Shown here: in pieces, positions 40,320 to 48,480 of the stretch
Layout of the letters: each line of letters starts with the position of its first letter
Position numbering within the stretch: position 1 is the stretch's first letter
Assembly (NCBI RefSeq): GCF_025642155.1
Contig: NZ_CP106800.1
Coordinates: forward strand, 1 to 64,000
Reading direction: 5' to 3'
DNA from: Streptomyces sp. HUAS 15-9
GTDB lineage: Bacteria > Actinomycetota > Actinomycetes > Streptomycetales > Streptomycetaceae
DNA length: 64,000 nucleotides
Program-made: the position numbers and the translations under genes
The notes under the pieces: generated by a model
The model's input: the letters and a program-made list of their open reading frames with translations, nothing else
Told to the model about the DNA's origin: nothing
The model's database searches: none

Positions 40320-41531
40320 TCAGCTCTTGTGGACGGCGCCGTTGTGGGTGCTGGTGCGGACGTCCAGGTCCTGGCGGCCGCGCACACCGCGCAGGGTGAC
40401 CGAGCCGTTGTGGGTGCGGGCCACGATCCCGCCGGTGGCACGGGGGGTGGCGGCGAGGTTCAGGGTGCCGTTGTGGGTGATCACACGGGCGTCACTGCCG
40501 CTGTAGCTGCCGATCATGGTGTGGCCGTTGTGGGAGTCGATGTCGACCGACTCCTGGATGGCCTCGAAGGTGTAGTTGCCGTTGTGGCCGTCGATCTTCG
40601 CCCGGCCGACGACTCCGGCGCGGACGTGCCCGTTGTGCGTGTCCATGCGCAGGGCAGCCAGCGGGCCGTCGACCTCGAGGTGGGCGTTGTGCGACTTCAC
40701 GCTGACGCCGGACCCGGCCGGAAGGGTGACGAGGACCTCGATCGGGCTGGAGGCGACGCCGCCGGAGACGCCGCCGATGGTCATGTTGCCGTTCCCGTCG
40801 ATCGTGACGCCGGTGAGGTTGCCGTAGACGACGCCGGCGCTCTGGAAGACCGTGGTACGGCCGCGACCGGTGTTGATGATCTGGGTGACGCCACCGGTGC
40901 CCTCCATCTCCGGGACGATCACGGTGAGCCGGTCCCCGTTCAGCGAGACGGTGCTGCGGCGGACGGCGTCCGCGGAGGGGCCGGTCTTGTCGTCGGTGCG
41001 CACCGTGGCGGTGGGGACGGTCGCGCGCGGGTCGACGGTCACCTTGACCGTTCCGGACGGGCAGGTGACGTCGGCGAGATACGGCCGCCCGGTGGGCGTC
41101 TCCTGCCGGTTCTGCTCGTCCGCGGGCTTGGTGGTCGCGACGCCGGTCTCGCTCTTGAGCAGGGTGACGAGCTCGGCCGCGGCCGCGGCGGGCATCGCGT
41201 GCTCGCGCATCAGATGGGCGGCGGGGTCCTGACCGGTGGTGATGGCGCGCTGGTAGGTGGCGCGGAAGCCCGGCAGTTGCTTGTTGAACATCGCCTGGAT
41301 GAACTCCTGCGCCCACGACTCGCCCTGCGTGCCCTGCGCGACCATCTGCGTGACGGCCCGCTGGAACTCCTCCTGCGCCTGGTCCTCGGGCAGGGCGGAC
41401 GCGATGGTGATGAACAGGTTGGTCGCCATGGCGGCCGTGGGCTCGCTGACGCCGTACTCAGTCATGAAGTCGCGGATGAGTTCGTCACGTTCGGCGCCGG
41501 TGAGGCTGGCGAGCTGGTCCTTGCTGAACAC
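40320..41531 (-). CDS. DUF4097-type protein with HNG beta-helix repeats
   Basis: 403 residues. The N-terminal 165 residues are helical (LTGAERDELIRDFMTEYGVSE...). After a linker, the C-terminal 240 residues form a DUF4097-like beta-helix with a regular HN-repeat: SHNAHLEV, THNGHVRA, GHNGNYTF, SHNGHTMI, THNGTLNL, THNGSVTL, STHNGAVH, about 20-25 residues apart. There is no signal peptide or membrane anchor. GTG 41531 follows GGGGGAGAACCC. Known DUF4097 proteins are often envelope-stress or adhesin-like; a soluble plasmid version is odd and may be a binding scaffold. Confidence 0.8.
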   Translation of the reverse strand: MFSKDQLASLTGAERDELIRDFMTEYGVSEPTAAMATNLFITIASALPEDQAQEEFQRAVTQMVAQGTQGESWAQEFIQAMFNKQLPGFRATYQRAITTGQDPAAHLMREHAMPAAAAAELVTLLKSETGVATTKPADEQNRQETPTGRPYLADVTCPSGTVKVTVDPRATVPTATVRTDDKTGPSADAVRRSTVSLNGDRLTVIVPEMEGTGGVTQIINTGRGRTTVFQSAGVVYGNLTGVTIDGNGNMTIGGVSGGVASSPIEVLVTLPAGSGVSVKSHNAHLEVDGPLAALRMDTHNGHVRAGVVGRAKIDGHNGNYTFEAIQESVDIDSHNGHTMIGSYSGSDARVITHNGTLNLAATPRATGGIVARTHNGSVTLRGVRGRQDLDVRTSTHNGAVHKS

Positions 41532-41581
41532 GGGTTCTCCCCCCGGTTGGGTGTGTTGGGTGTGGTCGTCGCGCAGAGCGG

Positions 41582-42016
41582 TCAGGCGGCCTTCGGGGAG
41601 GCCGGCGGGATGTAGGAGCTGGGGTGGGCGGGCGTGCCGTCGTGGCACTCCAGGCAGATGCCGAGCGAGGTACGCAGGCAGCCGTAGTAGCGGCGGCCGC
41701 ACTCGGGGCAGGTCTGGCGGGCGGCCATGGCCTTGTCGAGCGCGTATTCCTGGGCGAGCGTCATCGGCCGGACCGGCTTCGCCTTGGCGATCTCGTAGAG
41801 GAAGCCGTTCTTCGGGCCGAGGGTCTCGACTTCGGCGACGACTTCCAGGCCGCGGATGCTGAGGCCCATCGCGCGCAACTGCCGTTTGGTGGCGAGTCCT
41901 TCGGGTGCCTGGTTGCGCTTGTAGACCGGGATGGTCAGCTCGGGCTCGGTGGGGGCGTACGGGTCGACGTCGACCAGGTCGTCGTTCTCTTGCGGGTCGA
42001 AGTCGCCTGCACGCAC
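41582..42016 (-). CDS. RRQRL-motif zinc-binding protein
   Basis: 144 residues. VYKRNQAPEGLATKRQLRAMGLSIRG carries the RRQRL-type motif of this actinobacterial family, and CPECGRRYYGCLRTSLGICLECHD near the C-terminus supplies the zinc ligands. GTG 42016 follows GGAGAGGGG and is the first gene downstream of a regulatory inverted repeat; it probably heads the operon that runs to the sliding clamp. The family is of unknown function but typical for Streptomyces plasmids. Confidence 0.85.
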   Translation of the reverse strand: MRAGDFDPQENDDLVDVDPYAPTEPELTIPVYKRNQAPEGLATKRQLRAMGLSIRGLEVVAEVETLGPKNGFLYEIAKAKPVRPMTLAQEYALDKAMAARQTCPECGRRYYGCLRTSLGICLECHDGTPAHPSSYIPPASPKAA

Positions 42017-42071
42017 GGGTGTCCCCTCTCCGGCTGAGTTGGTGTTCTCGGTCGGTGCACAACCACCATGC

Positions 42072-42144
42072 TGTAAACGAGTTTCTTCTGTCAACAGGTT
42101 TACAAGCGAAAGACGTTGACAGGTGGCGCGTGGGGCTTGATCCT
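42072..42144. promoter_or_regulatory. Divergent regulatory region with an inverted repeat and two TTGACA boxes
   Basis: TGTAAAC (42072-42078) and GTTTACA (42098-42104) form a perfect spaced inverted repeat. On the minus strand TTGACA (42094-42089) lies between the arms. On the plus strand TTGACA (42116-42121), a 17-base spacer and GATCCT (42139-42144) form a promoter seven bases before the ATG at 42152, so the HTH gene is probably leaderless. This is an AT-rich island in GC-rich DNA. Confidence 0.7.
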
Positions 42145-42151
42145 CGAAGGC

Positions 42152-42385
42152 ATGACGAACACAGCACCCGCCGCTCAGCACGTCGGCGTCACGGAGATCG
42201 GAGAGATGCTGAACGTCAGCCGCCAGCGGGCCAACAGGCTCGTGGCCAGGCCCGACTTCCCGGCACCGGTGGCCCAGACGAAGGCCGGCCGGGTGTGGGA
42301 GAGGGCGGCTGTCGTGCAGTGGGAGAAGGGCTGGGACCGCGACAACGTCGGCGGCCGGCCCCCGAAGAACACCGCCCAGCAGTAG
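42152..42385 (+). CDS. Small helix-turn-helix regulator (AlpA/excisionase-like)
   Basis: 77 residues. VGVTEIGEMLNVSRQRANRLVARPDFPAP...GRVWERAAVVQWEKGW is the winged-helix pattern of AlpA/Xis-like DNA-binding proteins. ATG 42152 fits the leaderless promoter; the earlier in-frame ATG at 42116 would overlap the -35. It is the only plus-strand gene in the 28.8-56.3 kb minus-strand array, divergent from 42016, so it is the likely regulator of that operon and perhaps of itself. Confidence 0.85.
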   Translation: MTNTAPAAQHVGVTEIGEMLNVSRQRANRLVARPDFPAPVAQTKAGRVWERAAVVQWEKGWDRDNVGGRPPKNTAQQ

Positions 42386-42434
42386 GGCGGGCAGCCCACG
42401 GTTCCCACATTTGAGAATCGGGCGCCGCGTACGA

Positions 42435-42468
42435 GGTGCGCCGCACGGATCTTTCCGTGCGGCGCACC
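42435..42468. terminator. Bidirectional terminator
   Basis: GGTGCGCCGCACGG (42435-42448), loop ATCTTT, CCGTGCGGCGCACC (42455-42468): a perfect 14-base stem between the convergent HTH gene and the gene at 42498. Confidence 0.9.
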
Positions 42469-42497
42469 GGTGTTTCACGCGGGAAACTCCGCCCGGC

Positions 42498-42803
42498 TCA
42501 GCGGCGGGCGGCCCGGGCGGCGGCGTCCCGCATGATCTTCTTGCCGTCGGGGTGGGCGTTGACGGCCGCGATGATGGCGTCCGTCCAGGCCCGCAGGCCG
42601 CTGTGGCCGCGCTGCGCCTGGTCGCGCTCGGTGTGGGCCTGCGCGAGCTGCTGGGCGAGGGTGGGGCAGGTGCAGGCGTCGGCGTCCGGGTCGTGCAGCC
42701 GGGAGATGCATCCGGGCACCAGCCAGCGGGTTCCGTCGGGTTCCTGTACCCAGTAGCAGGCCAGCGGAGGCCGGGGCCTGTTCGTCTCCGTGCCGTTCAA
42801 CAC
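42498..42803 (-). CDS. Small hypothetical protein
   Basis: 101 residues: an aromatic strand segment (CYWVQEPDGTRWLVPGC), DADACTCPTL and a helical end with a basic tail. GTG 42803 follows GGAAAGGAAGG. Two closely spaced Cys (CTC) may bind metal. It is the last gene of the array segment before the HTH gene. Family unrecognised. Confidence 0.6.
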   Translation of the reverse strand: MLNGTETNRPRPPLACYWVQEPDGTRWLVPGCISRLHDPDADACTCPTLAQQLAQAHTERDQAQRGHSGLRAWTDAIIAAVNAHPDGKKIMRDAAARAARR

Positions 42804-42879
42804 GCCTTCCTTTCCGGGTCCTGGCCGTTCTCCGCCCGGTCCGCGCGCGGGGCGCGGGCCGGACAGGCAGCGGTCAGGG

Positions 42880-43614
42880 TCAGTTCAGCGACGGCGGCTG
42901 CGTGGGGTCGTACGGCTGGTACGAGGGCTTCGGTTCCGGGTGGTGGCAGTGGATCTCGGCGCGGACCTCGGGGGCGGGCGGCGTCTGGTTGTGTACGTCG
43001 ACGTTGATGAAGGCGGCCGGGGAGAGGCTGATGCCGCGCAGCGCCAGGACGGACAGGGCCGCCCAGGCCAGGACCGCGATGCCGGCGGCGACCTCGCGGC
43101 CGGGGCTGGGGGTGCCGATCCAGACCATGGCGACGGTGGCCGCGCCCCACGCGGTCCAGGTGAGGCGGGCTCCGCCGTTGCGGAGGTAGCCGAGGATGAA
43201 CGCGACGACGCCGACCGCCTGCCAGGTGCTGTAGGCGGTGGTGGCGTCGACGGGCAGCGCCTGCGTGCGGGTGGCGAGGTAGGAGCGGACCGGCTGGTCG
43301 ATGGTGGCGAGCAGGCCGGTGTGGTCGCCGGTCGGGGCGGACCAGGGCAGGGCCCGCGCCGCGTCGATCACGCTGGTGCCGATGCCGTACAGCGAGAAGA
43401 ACGCGGCCGCGGCGACGGCGAGGACGATGACGGTTTTGATCCATCCGGCCATGAGCCGCCAGCCGTAGGTGGGGGCCATCCGGATGTCGTTCAGGCGGCG
43501 GCCGAGCCAGCCGTGTTCGCCGCTGAACTGCTTCCACCAGCTGTAGGCCCGAGCCTGGGTGGTGGGCTTCTGCTGGCGGTCGGCGCGGGAGTGGGGGAAC
43601 GGGGTGACGCTCAT
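42880..43614 (-). CDS. Membrane protein, probable conjugation component
   Basis: 244 residues. About four hydrophobic helices (near 50-72, 112-130, 136-155 and 165-185), a cytoplasmic N-terminus with WWKQFSGEHGWLGRRL, and a His/Pro-rich C-terminal tail. ATG 43614. It belongs to a run of membrane proteins (42880-45844) upstream of which lies the TraB-like ATPase, so a role in the mating pore or its regulation is plausible. Confidence 0.7.
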   Translation of the reverse strand: MSVTPFPHSRADRQQKPTTQARAYSWWKQFSGEHGWLGRRLNDIRMAPTYGWRLMAGWIKTVIVLAVAAAAFFSLYGIGTSVIDAARALPWSAPTGDHTGLLATIDQPVRSYLATRTQALPVDATTAYSTWQAVGVVAFILGYLRNGGARLTWTAWGAATVAMVWIGTPSPGREVAAGIAVLAWAALSVLALRGISLSPAAFINVDVHNQTPPAPEVRAEIHCHHPEPKPSYQPYDPTQPPSLN

Positions 43615-43634
43615 GGTGGTGTCGCCTCTCGTGG

Positions 43635-43844
43635 TCAGCGGGACGGGCTTGAGCTGGGGGCGGCGGGCGCGGTGTGCGCCGGCCTGGGCGGGTCGGTTTT
43701 GGTCGCGGCGTCGCTGCTGTGGGTGCCGATGTAGAAGCCGCCGATCAGGCCGAGGATGAGCAAGACCTTGTGCCGGTTGGCCTTCCACCAGGTGGGCGGG
43801 GCGGGCTCGGTGAGGACACCTATGACGGCGGGCGCTTTCGCCAA
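43635..43844 (-). CDS. Single-pass membrane protein, paralogue of 44906
   Basis: 69 residues. WWKANRHKVLLILGLIGGFYIG is one basic-flanked membrane helix, followed by a Pro/Ala-rich tail. It closely matches the protein at 44906-45115 (WWQTNRHKVLAVLALIVGFLLG). TTG 43844 is supported by AAGGAGAG nine bases upstream. Probably a small transmembrane helper of transfer. Confidence 0.6.
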   Translation of the reverse strand: MAKAPAVIGVLTEPAPPTWWKANRHKVLLILGLIGGFYIGTHSSDAATKTDPPRPAHTAPAAPSSSPSR

Positions 43845-43981
43845 AGCGACTGCTCTCCTTGTGGGTTGTCCGCAGGCACTGCTGCGGCGGGGACGGGGTG
43901 CTGGGGAGGCCCGGTCGGCCTGTCCGGCCCCCGGAGCCGCCGCGAGGGGCGGGGCGCCGGAGGCCGGGCGGGCAGGCCGGG

Positions 43982-44269
43982 TCAGGTCGCCGGCGCGGGG
44001 GTGGGAGCGGCGGCGCAGTCGCGGCACAGGTACTGCCGCTCGGTGCTCAGCGGGTCGGTTAGGACGCTCGTGCCGATGGGGGTGAGGGCGTCGCAGCCGT
44101 CGCAGCGGGGGCCGAGCAGCTCGCGCAGCTGGTCCAGTTGCTGGGCGAGCTGGGCGCGTTCGCCGGGGAGCATGTCGCCGACGATGCGGCGGGCGCCCGG
44201 CAGGTCCTCGTTCATGACGGCGTACAGGGCGGCGGTCTCGGTGAAGGCGGTGACGGTGGGAGGGTTCAT
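43982..44269 (-). CDS. Small protein with C-terminal zinc ribbon
   Basis: 95 residues. The N-terminal half is helical with a leucine-rich amphipathic stretch; the C-terminus has CDGCDALTPIGTS...YLCRDC, a four-Cys ribbon. ATG 44269 overlaps the upstream TGA (ATGA), coupling it to the gene at 44266-44793. Confidence 0.65.
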   Translation of the reverse strand: MNPPTVTAFTETAALYAVMNEDLPGARRIVGDMLPGERAQLAQQLDQLRELLGPRCDGCDALTPIGTSVLTDPLSTERQYLCRDCAAAPTPAPAT

Positions 44270-44793
44270 GCGCCGCTGCCGATGGCGATGGTCGGGATGG
44301 TGCCGACGGGCCAGCAGGGTCCGGCGCACGGGGTGCGGTCGGGCAGGTGGTGGGGGTGGAGGATCGGGGCTCCGTTGGCGGCGTGCATGCCGCGGTAGCG
44401 CCACACGATGCCGGGGCGGCGGCGGTCGTCGCTGGCGGGCACGTAGTCGGCGTCCAGGTCGAAGGTGCGGGCGGTGGCCGGGTCGGTCCACGTGCCGGGC
44501 TGGTCGGTGACCTGGCTGAGCAGGCCGCTGCCGGGGTCGGTGTAGCGGTTGACGAGGCCGTCCAGCTGCGCGCGGATCTTGTCGGCGTTGGCGCGGATCC
44601 AGTCGGGGACCAGGTGCTCCTGGCCGCGGGGCGCGTAGTGGGAGGCGCTGTCCTGGGGGTCGGCCTCGAGGGCCTGGTCCAGGTGGGCCATGGCCGCGAC
44701 CAGTTCGGTGACGACGGGTGCTTCGATGCGGACGACTCTGGCGGCGTGCTGGCAGTAGCGGATCTCGGTGGGGCTGAGGGGGGCGGTGGTCAA
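44266..44793 (-). CDS. Hypothetical protein coupled to the zinc-ribbon protein
   Basis: 175 residues. Helical N-terminus (EIRYCQHAARVVRIEAPVVTELV...), then DWIRANADKIRAQLDGLVNRYTD and an Asp/Trp-rich middle with GPCWPVGTIPTIAIG at the C-terminus. TTG 44793 follows AAGGAG. No family recognised. Confidence 0.6.
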   Translation of the reverse strand: MTTAPLSPTEIRYCQHAARVVRIEAPVVTELVAAMAHLDQALEADPQDSASHYAPRGQEHLVPDWIRANADKIRAQLDGLVNRYTDPGSGLLSQVTDQPGTWTDPATARTFDLDADYVPASDDRRRPGIVWRYRGMHAANGAPILHPHHLPDRTPCAGPCWPVGTIPTIAIGSGA

Positions 44794-44905
44794 CGAGGGC
44801 TCCTTGCAGGCGAGTCGGGGTGGGGCCGGGCGGCCTGTCCGGTCCTCGCCCTGTGCTGCCGCACGGGGGCGGCGATGGGGGCGAGGGCCGGGCGGGCGGT
44901 CCGGA

Positions 44906-45115
44906 TCACGGCGTGGCCGGGGTGACGCTGTCGGCGGGCGCGGTGTGCGCGGGCGGCGTGTTGGTGGCGGCCGGGGCGTCGGTGCTGTTCTGGCCGAGCA
45001 GGAAGCCGACGATCAGCGCGAGGACGGCGAGGACCTTGTGGCGGTTGGTCTGCCACCAGCCGGGCTGGGGCGCGGGCTGGAGGGTGAGGACGGGTCCGGG
45101 CTGCTGCTTGGGCAT
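44906..45115 (-). CDS. Single-pass membrane protein, paralogue of 43635
   Basis: 69 residues. A short cytoplasmic N-terminus, WWQTNRHKVLAVLALIVGFLLG as membrane helix, and a Thr/Pro/Ala-rich tail. ATG 45115 follows AAGGAGCGATCCGCC. Same length and layout as 43635-43844, showing a local duplication. Confidence 0.65.
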   Translation of the reverse strand: MPKQQPGPVLTLQPAPQPGWWQTNRHKVLAVLALIVGFLLGQNSTDAPAATNTPPAHTAPADSVTPATP

Positions 45116-45241
45116 GGCGGATCGCTCCTTGGCGAGGTGGAGGGAAGGACGGTGCGGGCAGGCCGGTCGGCCTGGCCGGTCCTCGGGGCCGCCGGGGGCG
45201 GGCCGAGGACCAGGCAGGTCGGCAGGACAGGGGTGGTGGGG

Positions 45242-45844
45242 TTACTGCTTGTTGCGGTTGCCGTCGCCCCACTGGATGTTCACGTCGCCGCCGCGGCCAA
45301 TGAGCCGGTTGCCTCCGGTGTCGATCTGCGGGGCGAAGACGACGGTCGACGGCTCGCTGCCGGTGCCGTGGTCGCTGCCGGTGTGGCCTGCGGCCTTGGC
45401 GAACAGGGAGCGGGCGACGGCCATGCCGCCGAACAGGATGACGGCGAGGACCAGGGCGACCTTCCAGAGCATGTCGAGCACGTCCACGAGGCCTCCCAGG
45501 GCGGGTGCGGCGATACGGAGGGCGACGGCGCCTCCGAGGGCGAGAGCGGTGATGCTTCCGGCGACCATGCCGATCGCCTTCGCCCAGGAGGGCATCGGCT
45601 CGCGGGGCGTGGCGACGGGAACGGGGTCCAGGCGGTGTTCCACGGGGCGGCCCCAGGCGATGCGGCCGTCGGGGAGCTGGACCTGGACGGAGCCGGGGAC
45701 CGGTACCTGGTAGAGGGTCAGGGCCGGGGCGGGCGCGTGCTGTACGACCTGGTGGTGCTGGGGGGCGGGCTGCCAGATCGCGGTGGGCAGGGCGGGGGTG
45801 CGGGGGCCGACTTCCTGGTCGACCAGGTGCTGCTCGGTGTTCAT
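45242..45844 (-). CDS. Membrane protein with Pro-rich N-terminus and Asn/Gly-rich end
   Basis: 200 residues. Residues 1-80 are Pro/Gln-rich with VPVPGSVQVQLPDGRIAWGRP; two membrane helices follow near 90-112 and 122-142; the end reads NRLIGRGGDVNIQWGDGNRNKQ. ATG 45844. A plausible transfer-pore or entry-exclusion component, on context only. Confidence 0.65.
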   Translation of the reverse strand: MNTEQHLVDQEVGPRTPALPTAIWQPAPQHHQVVQHAPAPALTLYQVPVPGSVQVQLPDGRIAWGRPVEHRLDPVPVATPREPMPSWAKAIGMVAGSITALALGGAVALRIAAPALGGLVDVLDMLWKVALVLAVILFGGMAVARSLFAKAAGHTGSDHGTGSEPSTVVFAPQIDTGGNRLIGRGGDVNIQWGDGNRNKQ

Positions 45845-45930
45845 CGGGCGCTCCAGGGGAGTCGGGTACGGCCGAGGCCGGCCCCTCGGGGGAGAAGGGA
45901 CCGGCCTCGGTGGTGGGGCGGGGTGGGTTG

Positions 45931-46233
45931 CTACAGATCGCCGTGCTCGGCGGCGGCGTCCAGCTCCGCGAGGGTGGCGTACTGGCGGGGGAGCCGGGAG
46001 CAGCCGCGGATGCGGACGCCGGCGGCCCGGCCGCTGGTCATGAGTTCGGTCAGCCGGTCGCGCTCGGGGCCGGACAGTCCAGCCAGGAGTGCGGGTGCGT
46101 CGTCCAGGACGACGGTGAGCGTCGGGGCCGGGGTGGGCTCGGTGCCGAGGCGGGCGGTCCTTTCGCGGACCAGGGCGGTGGCCTGGTCCAGGAGCCTCAG
46201 TGCGGTGGTGGGGGTGGGGTCGGTGCTGGGCAT
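45931..46233 (-). CDS. Small protein resembling the Walker B region of FtsK/TraB ATPases
   Basis: 100 residues. LTVVLDDAPALLAG (Walker B-like), then helix ERDRLTELMTSGRAAGVRIRGCSRLP resembles the GRxAGVHL strand of FtsK-type motors, but there is no Walker A. ATG 46233 follows GAAGGAG. It directly follows the TraB-like gene (18 bases) and could be a duplicated piece of the motor that modulates it. Confidence 0.6.
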   Translation of the reverse strand: MPSTDPTPTTALRLLDQATALVRERTARLGTEPTPAPTLTVVLDDAPALLAGLSGPERDRLTELMTSGRAAGVRIRGCSRLPRQYATLAELDAAAEHGDL

Positions 46234-46250
46234 GGGCGTTCTCCTTCGGG

Positions 46251-48317
46251 TCAGGCGGCGGCCATGTAGCCGTCGGCGTGCTCCTTGTGGATCCAGGCGC
46301 CGTGGCCGATGTTGACGACCGGCACGGCCGGGTCGTCCTTCATCCGCTTCAGCGCGGTGCGCACCTGCGGGCCGGTCATCTGCAGCGACTTGGCGATGAT
46401 CGCCGGGGGTGCGGGCTTGCCGTGCTTGTGGAGGAAGGCGACGATCTTCCGCGTGGTGTCGGACTTCGCCGCCGCATCGGGCTGGACGGCGTCGGGCACC
46501 TTCTCCATGGACGGCGCGGCAACGGCCGTCCTCCCGGGCTTCTTCGCCGGGGCGGGGGCCGTGTCAGTGAACCGGTCCGGGTCGTAGGTGTACTGCTCGC
46601 CCGCGTTGCGCAGGCGCAGCATCAGCGCGTGCTCGTCGAGGATGTGCCGGAGGATCGGCAGGGCGTCGATGCTGTCCTGCTCGATGCCGGTCGTTTCGCC
46701 CTCGTGGGCCAGGCCGAAGGGGTCTTCGACGTACGGGGCGCGCCACATCGCGGCCCGGTTGTCAGGTCCGGCGAGGTAGCCGAGTCCGCCGGTGCCGCTG
46801 CCGTCGTTGAACTCCTTCGGGATGGCGCCCGGGTCGACCCCGGCCAGGGCGCTGCCGGCGGCCCGCTTGCCGGTCGCGGACGAACCGGAGCGCAGGACGG
46901 CGTTGTTGCCGCCCTGCAGCAGGTCGCGGATCAGGGTCTCGCCGCCCAGCTCGCTCGCGTTCGGCGACTGGTTGGCGAGGCGGAACTTGATGCCGACCTT
47001 CCGGGCTTCCTTCGCGAGGTCCCCGATGATCTTTACGGCTTCCTCGCCGTACTCGGGGTCGTTGAGCAGGTCGTGCGCCTCGTCGAGGGTGACGGAGATG
47101 AGCGGGTCGGGATCGCCCGGCACGAAGAAGGCGCGGCCGACGCGGGTGCGGCCCTTGTCGTCGACCCACTTCATGCGGTTGTAGCGCTGGCCGCGCTCCT
47201 TCATCAGGGCGTGGATGGCGCGCAGCACGACGATGCCGAACGCGTTGCCGGGGGCGAACACGCAGACGCCGTCGGGCCAGTCCGGCAGGGACAGGCCGGC
47301 CTGCGGGTCGATGACGATCGAGCAGACCAGCGGGCTGCGCCGTTCGATGCCGAGCAGTCCGTCCAGGAGGCGGGACTTGCCGGAGCCGGTGGTGCCGGTG
47401 ACGAAGGAGTGCACGGCGCCGGATCCCGGCAGGAAGAACCGGTAGTGGGCGGGCTCGCCGTCGTAGTAGATGCCGATCGGGGCGAGTCCGGTCTCCGGGT
47501 CCAGCACGTGCTGGGGGCCGAACAGGGTGCCCTTCTTCAGCGGGTTCTCGGTGAACACGCTGATGCGGCCGCGGCGGGGGCCGAGCTGCTCCATGGTGAT
47601 CAGGTCGAGGTCGTCGATGTCGAGGGCGGAGGCGGTCTCCACCAGCCGCAGCTCGAACTTCTTGTTCCTCGGCAGGAGCACCTCCGCCGTCCAGCCGCCC
47701 TTGGGCAGGGCGACCGGCGAGATGAGCTTGCTCTTGGGGTACGGACCGTCGGAGACGGCGGCGTACTCCATCCAGTCCAGCATCTGCCGGGTGAGCTCCG
47801 GGGTCTTCGCCGCCGGGCGCCGTCCCCAGCGCCGCCACGCCCAGGCGCCGTAACCGAGCGACCAGGCCAGCGAGGAGCCCCACCAGGGGTTCTCGCCCCA
47901 CTCGGGTCCGCCCACGCTCGCCATGGTGGTGAGCAGGGTGGAGCCGGTCAGCGGCATGGACAGGCCGATGTACCGGTCGTGTTCGGCGGGCAGGGTGCGG
48001 GCGGGCCGCCACTCGCCCTTCCACTTGACCAGGCCCGGGACCCAGCCCCACGCGCCGGCGGCCGCGGCCCCGGCGAAGCCGAGGGTGAGGGCGGTCTTCC
48101 AGCCGTCGGGCGTGGCGGACAGCAGTTCGCCGGCCGGGCCCATGCTGGCGGCGGTGGCGGCGAGGGTGAGGCGGCCGCGGTTGTCGAGTGCCCACTGGGA
48201 GAGGGTGCGGGACTGCTTCTTGCCGGTCGCCGCCTGGGCCGTGGCCGGGTTGGTCTGCGCGGCGAGGAAGGCGGCGAGGTCGACGTACTGGGGGGTGGGG
48301 TTCTTCGGGGCGCGCAC
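46251..48317 (-). CDS. FtsK/TraB-like DNA-translocating transfer ATPase
   Basis: 688 residues. Membrane helices in the first 170 residues, a Walker A GTTGSGKS (about 307-314), Walker B SVTLDEAHDLL (about 406-416) and a conserved arginine-rich region after it. The C-terminal 60 residues (TTRKIVAFLHKHGKPAPPAIIAKSLQMTGPQVRTAL) are a winged helix like FtsK gamma, which in Streptomyces TraB reads 8-base clt repeats. It would move double-stranded DNA through the mycelial junction. GTG 48317 follows GAAGGGATC. There are no VirB-like genes nearby, so this element appears to use the TraB-style pathway. Confidence 0.9.
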   Translation of the reverse strand: MRAPKNPTPQYVDLAAFLAAQTNPATAQAATGKKQSRTLSQWALDNRGRLTLAATAASMGPAGELLSATPDGWKTALTLGFAGAAAAGAWGWVPGLVKWKGEWRPARTLPAEHDRYIGLSMPLTGSTLLTTMASVGGPEWGENPWWGSSLAWSLGYGAWAWRRWGRRPAAKTPELTRQMLDWMEYAAVSDGPYPKSKLISPVALPKGGWTAEVLLPRNKKFELRLVETASALDIDDLDLITMEQLGPRRGRISVFTENPLKKGTLFGPQHVLDPETGLAPIGIYYDGEPAHYRFFLPGSGAVHSFVTGTTGSGKSRLLDGLLGIERRSPLVCSIVIDPQAGLSLPDWPDGVCVFAPGNAFGIVVLRAIHALMKERGQRYNRMKWVDDKGRTRVGRAFFVPGDPDPLISVTLDEAHDLLNDPEYGEEAVKIIGDLAKEARKVGIKFRLANQSPNASELGGETLIRDLLQGGNNAVLRSGSSATGKRAAGSALAGVDPGAIPKEFNDGSGTGGLGYLAGPDNRAAMWRAPYVEDPFGLAHEGETTGIEQDSIDALPILRHILDEHALMLRLRNAGEQYTYDPDRFTDTAPAPAKKPGRTAVAAPSMEKVPDAVQPDAAAKSDTTRKIVAFLHKHGKPAPPAIIAKSLQMTGPQVRTALKRMKDDPAVPVVNIGHGAWIHKEHADGYMAAA

Positions 48318-48380
48318 GGCGGTGATCCCTTCATGCTCGGGGCGTTGGAGGACGGGTTGGGGGACCCGGTGCTCCCCACC

Positions 48381-48417
48381 GCTCCCGAGCCGCGCAAGGG
48401 GCGCGCGGTTCGGGAGC
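48381..48417 (-). repeat. Intercistronic hairpin
   Basis: GCTCCCGAGCCGCGC (48381-48395) pairs with GCGCGGTTCGGGAGC (48403-48417), 15 pairs including one G-T. Confidence 0.7.
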
Positions 48418-48480
48418 GTCTGGGCAACACGGGGGCCGGGCCCGCCGGTTGGCAGGCCCGGGGGCTACGGGGTGGGGCGC

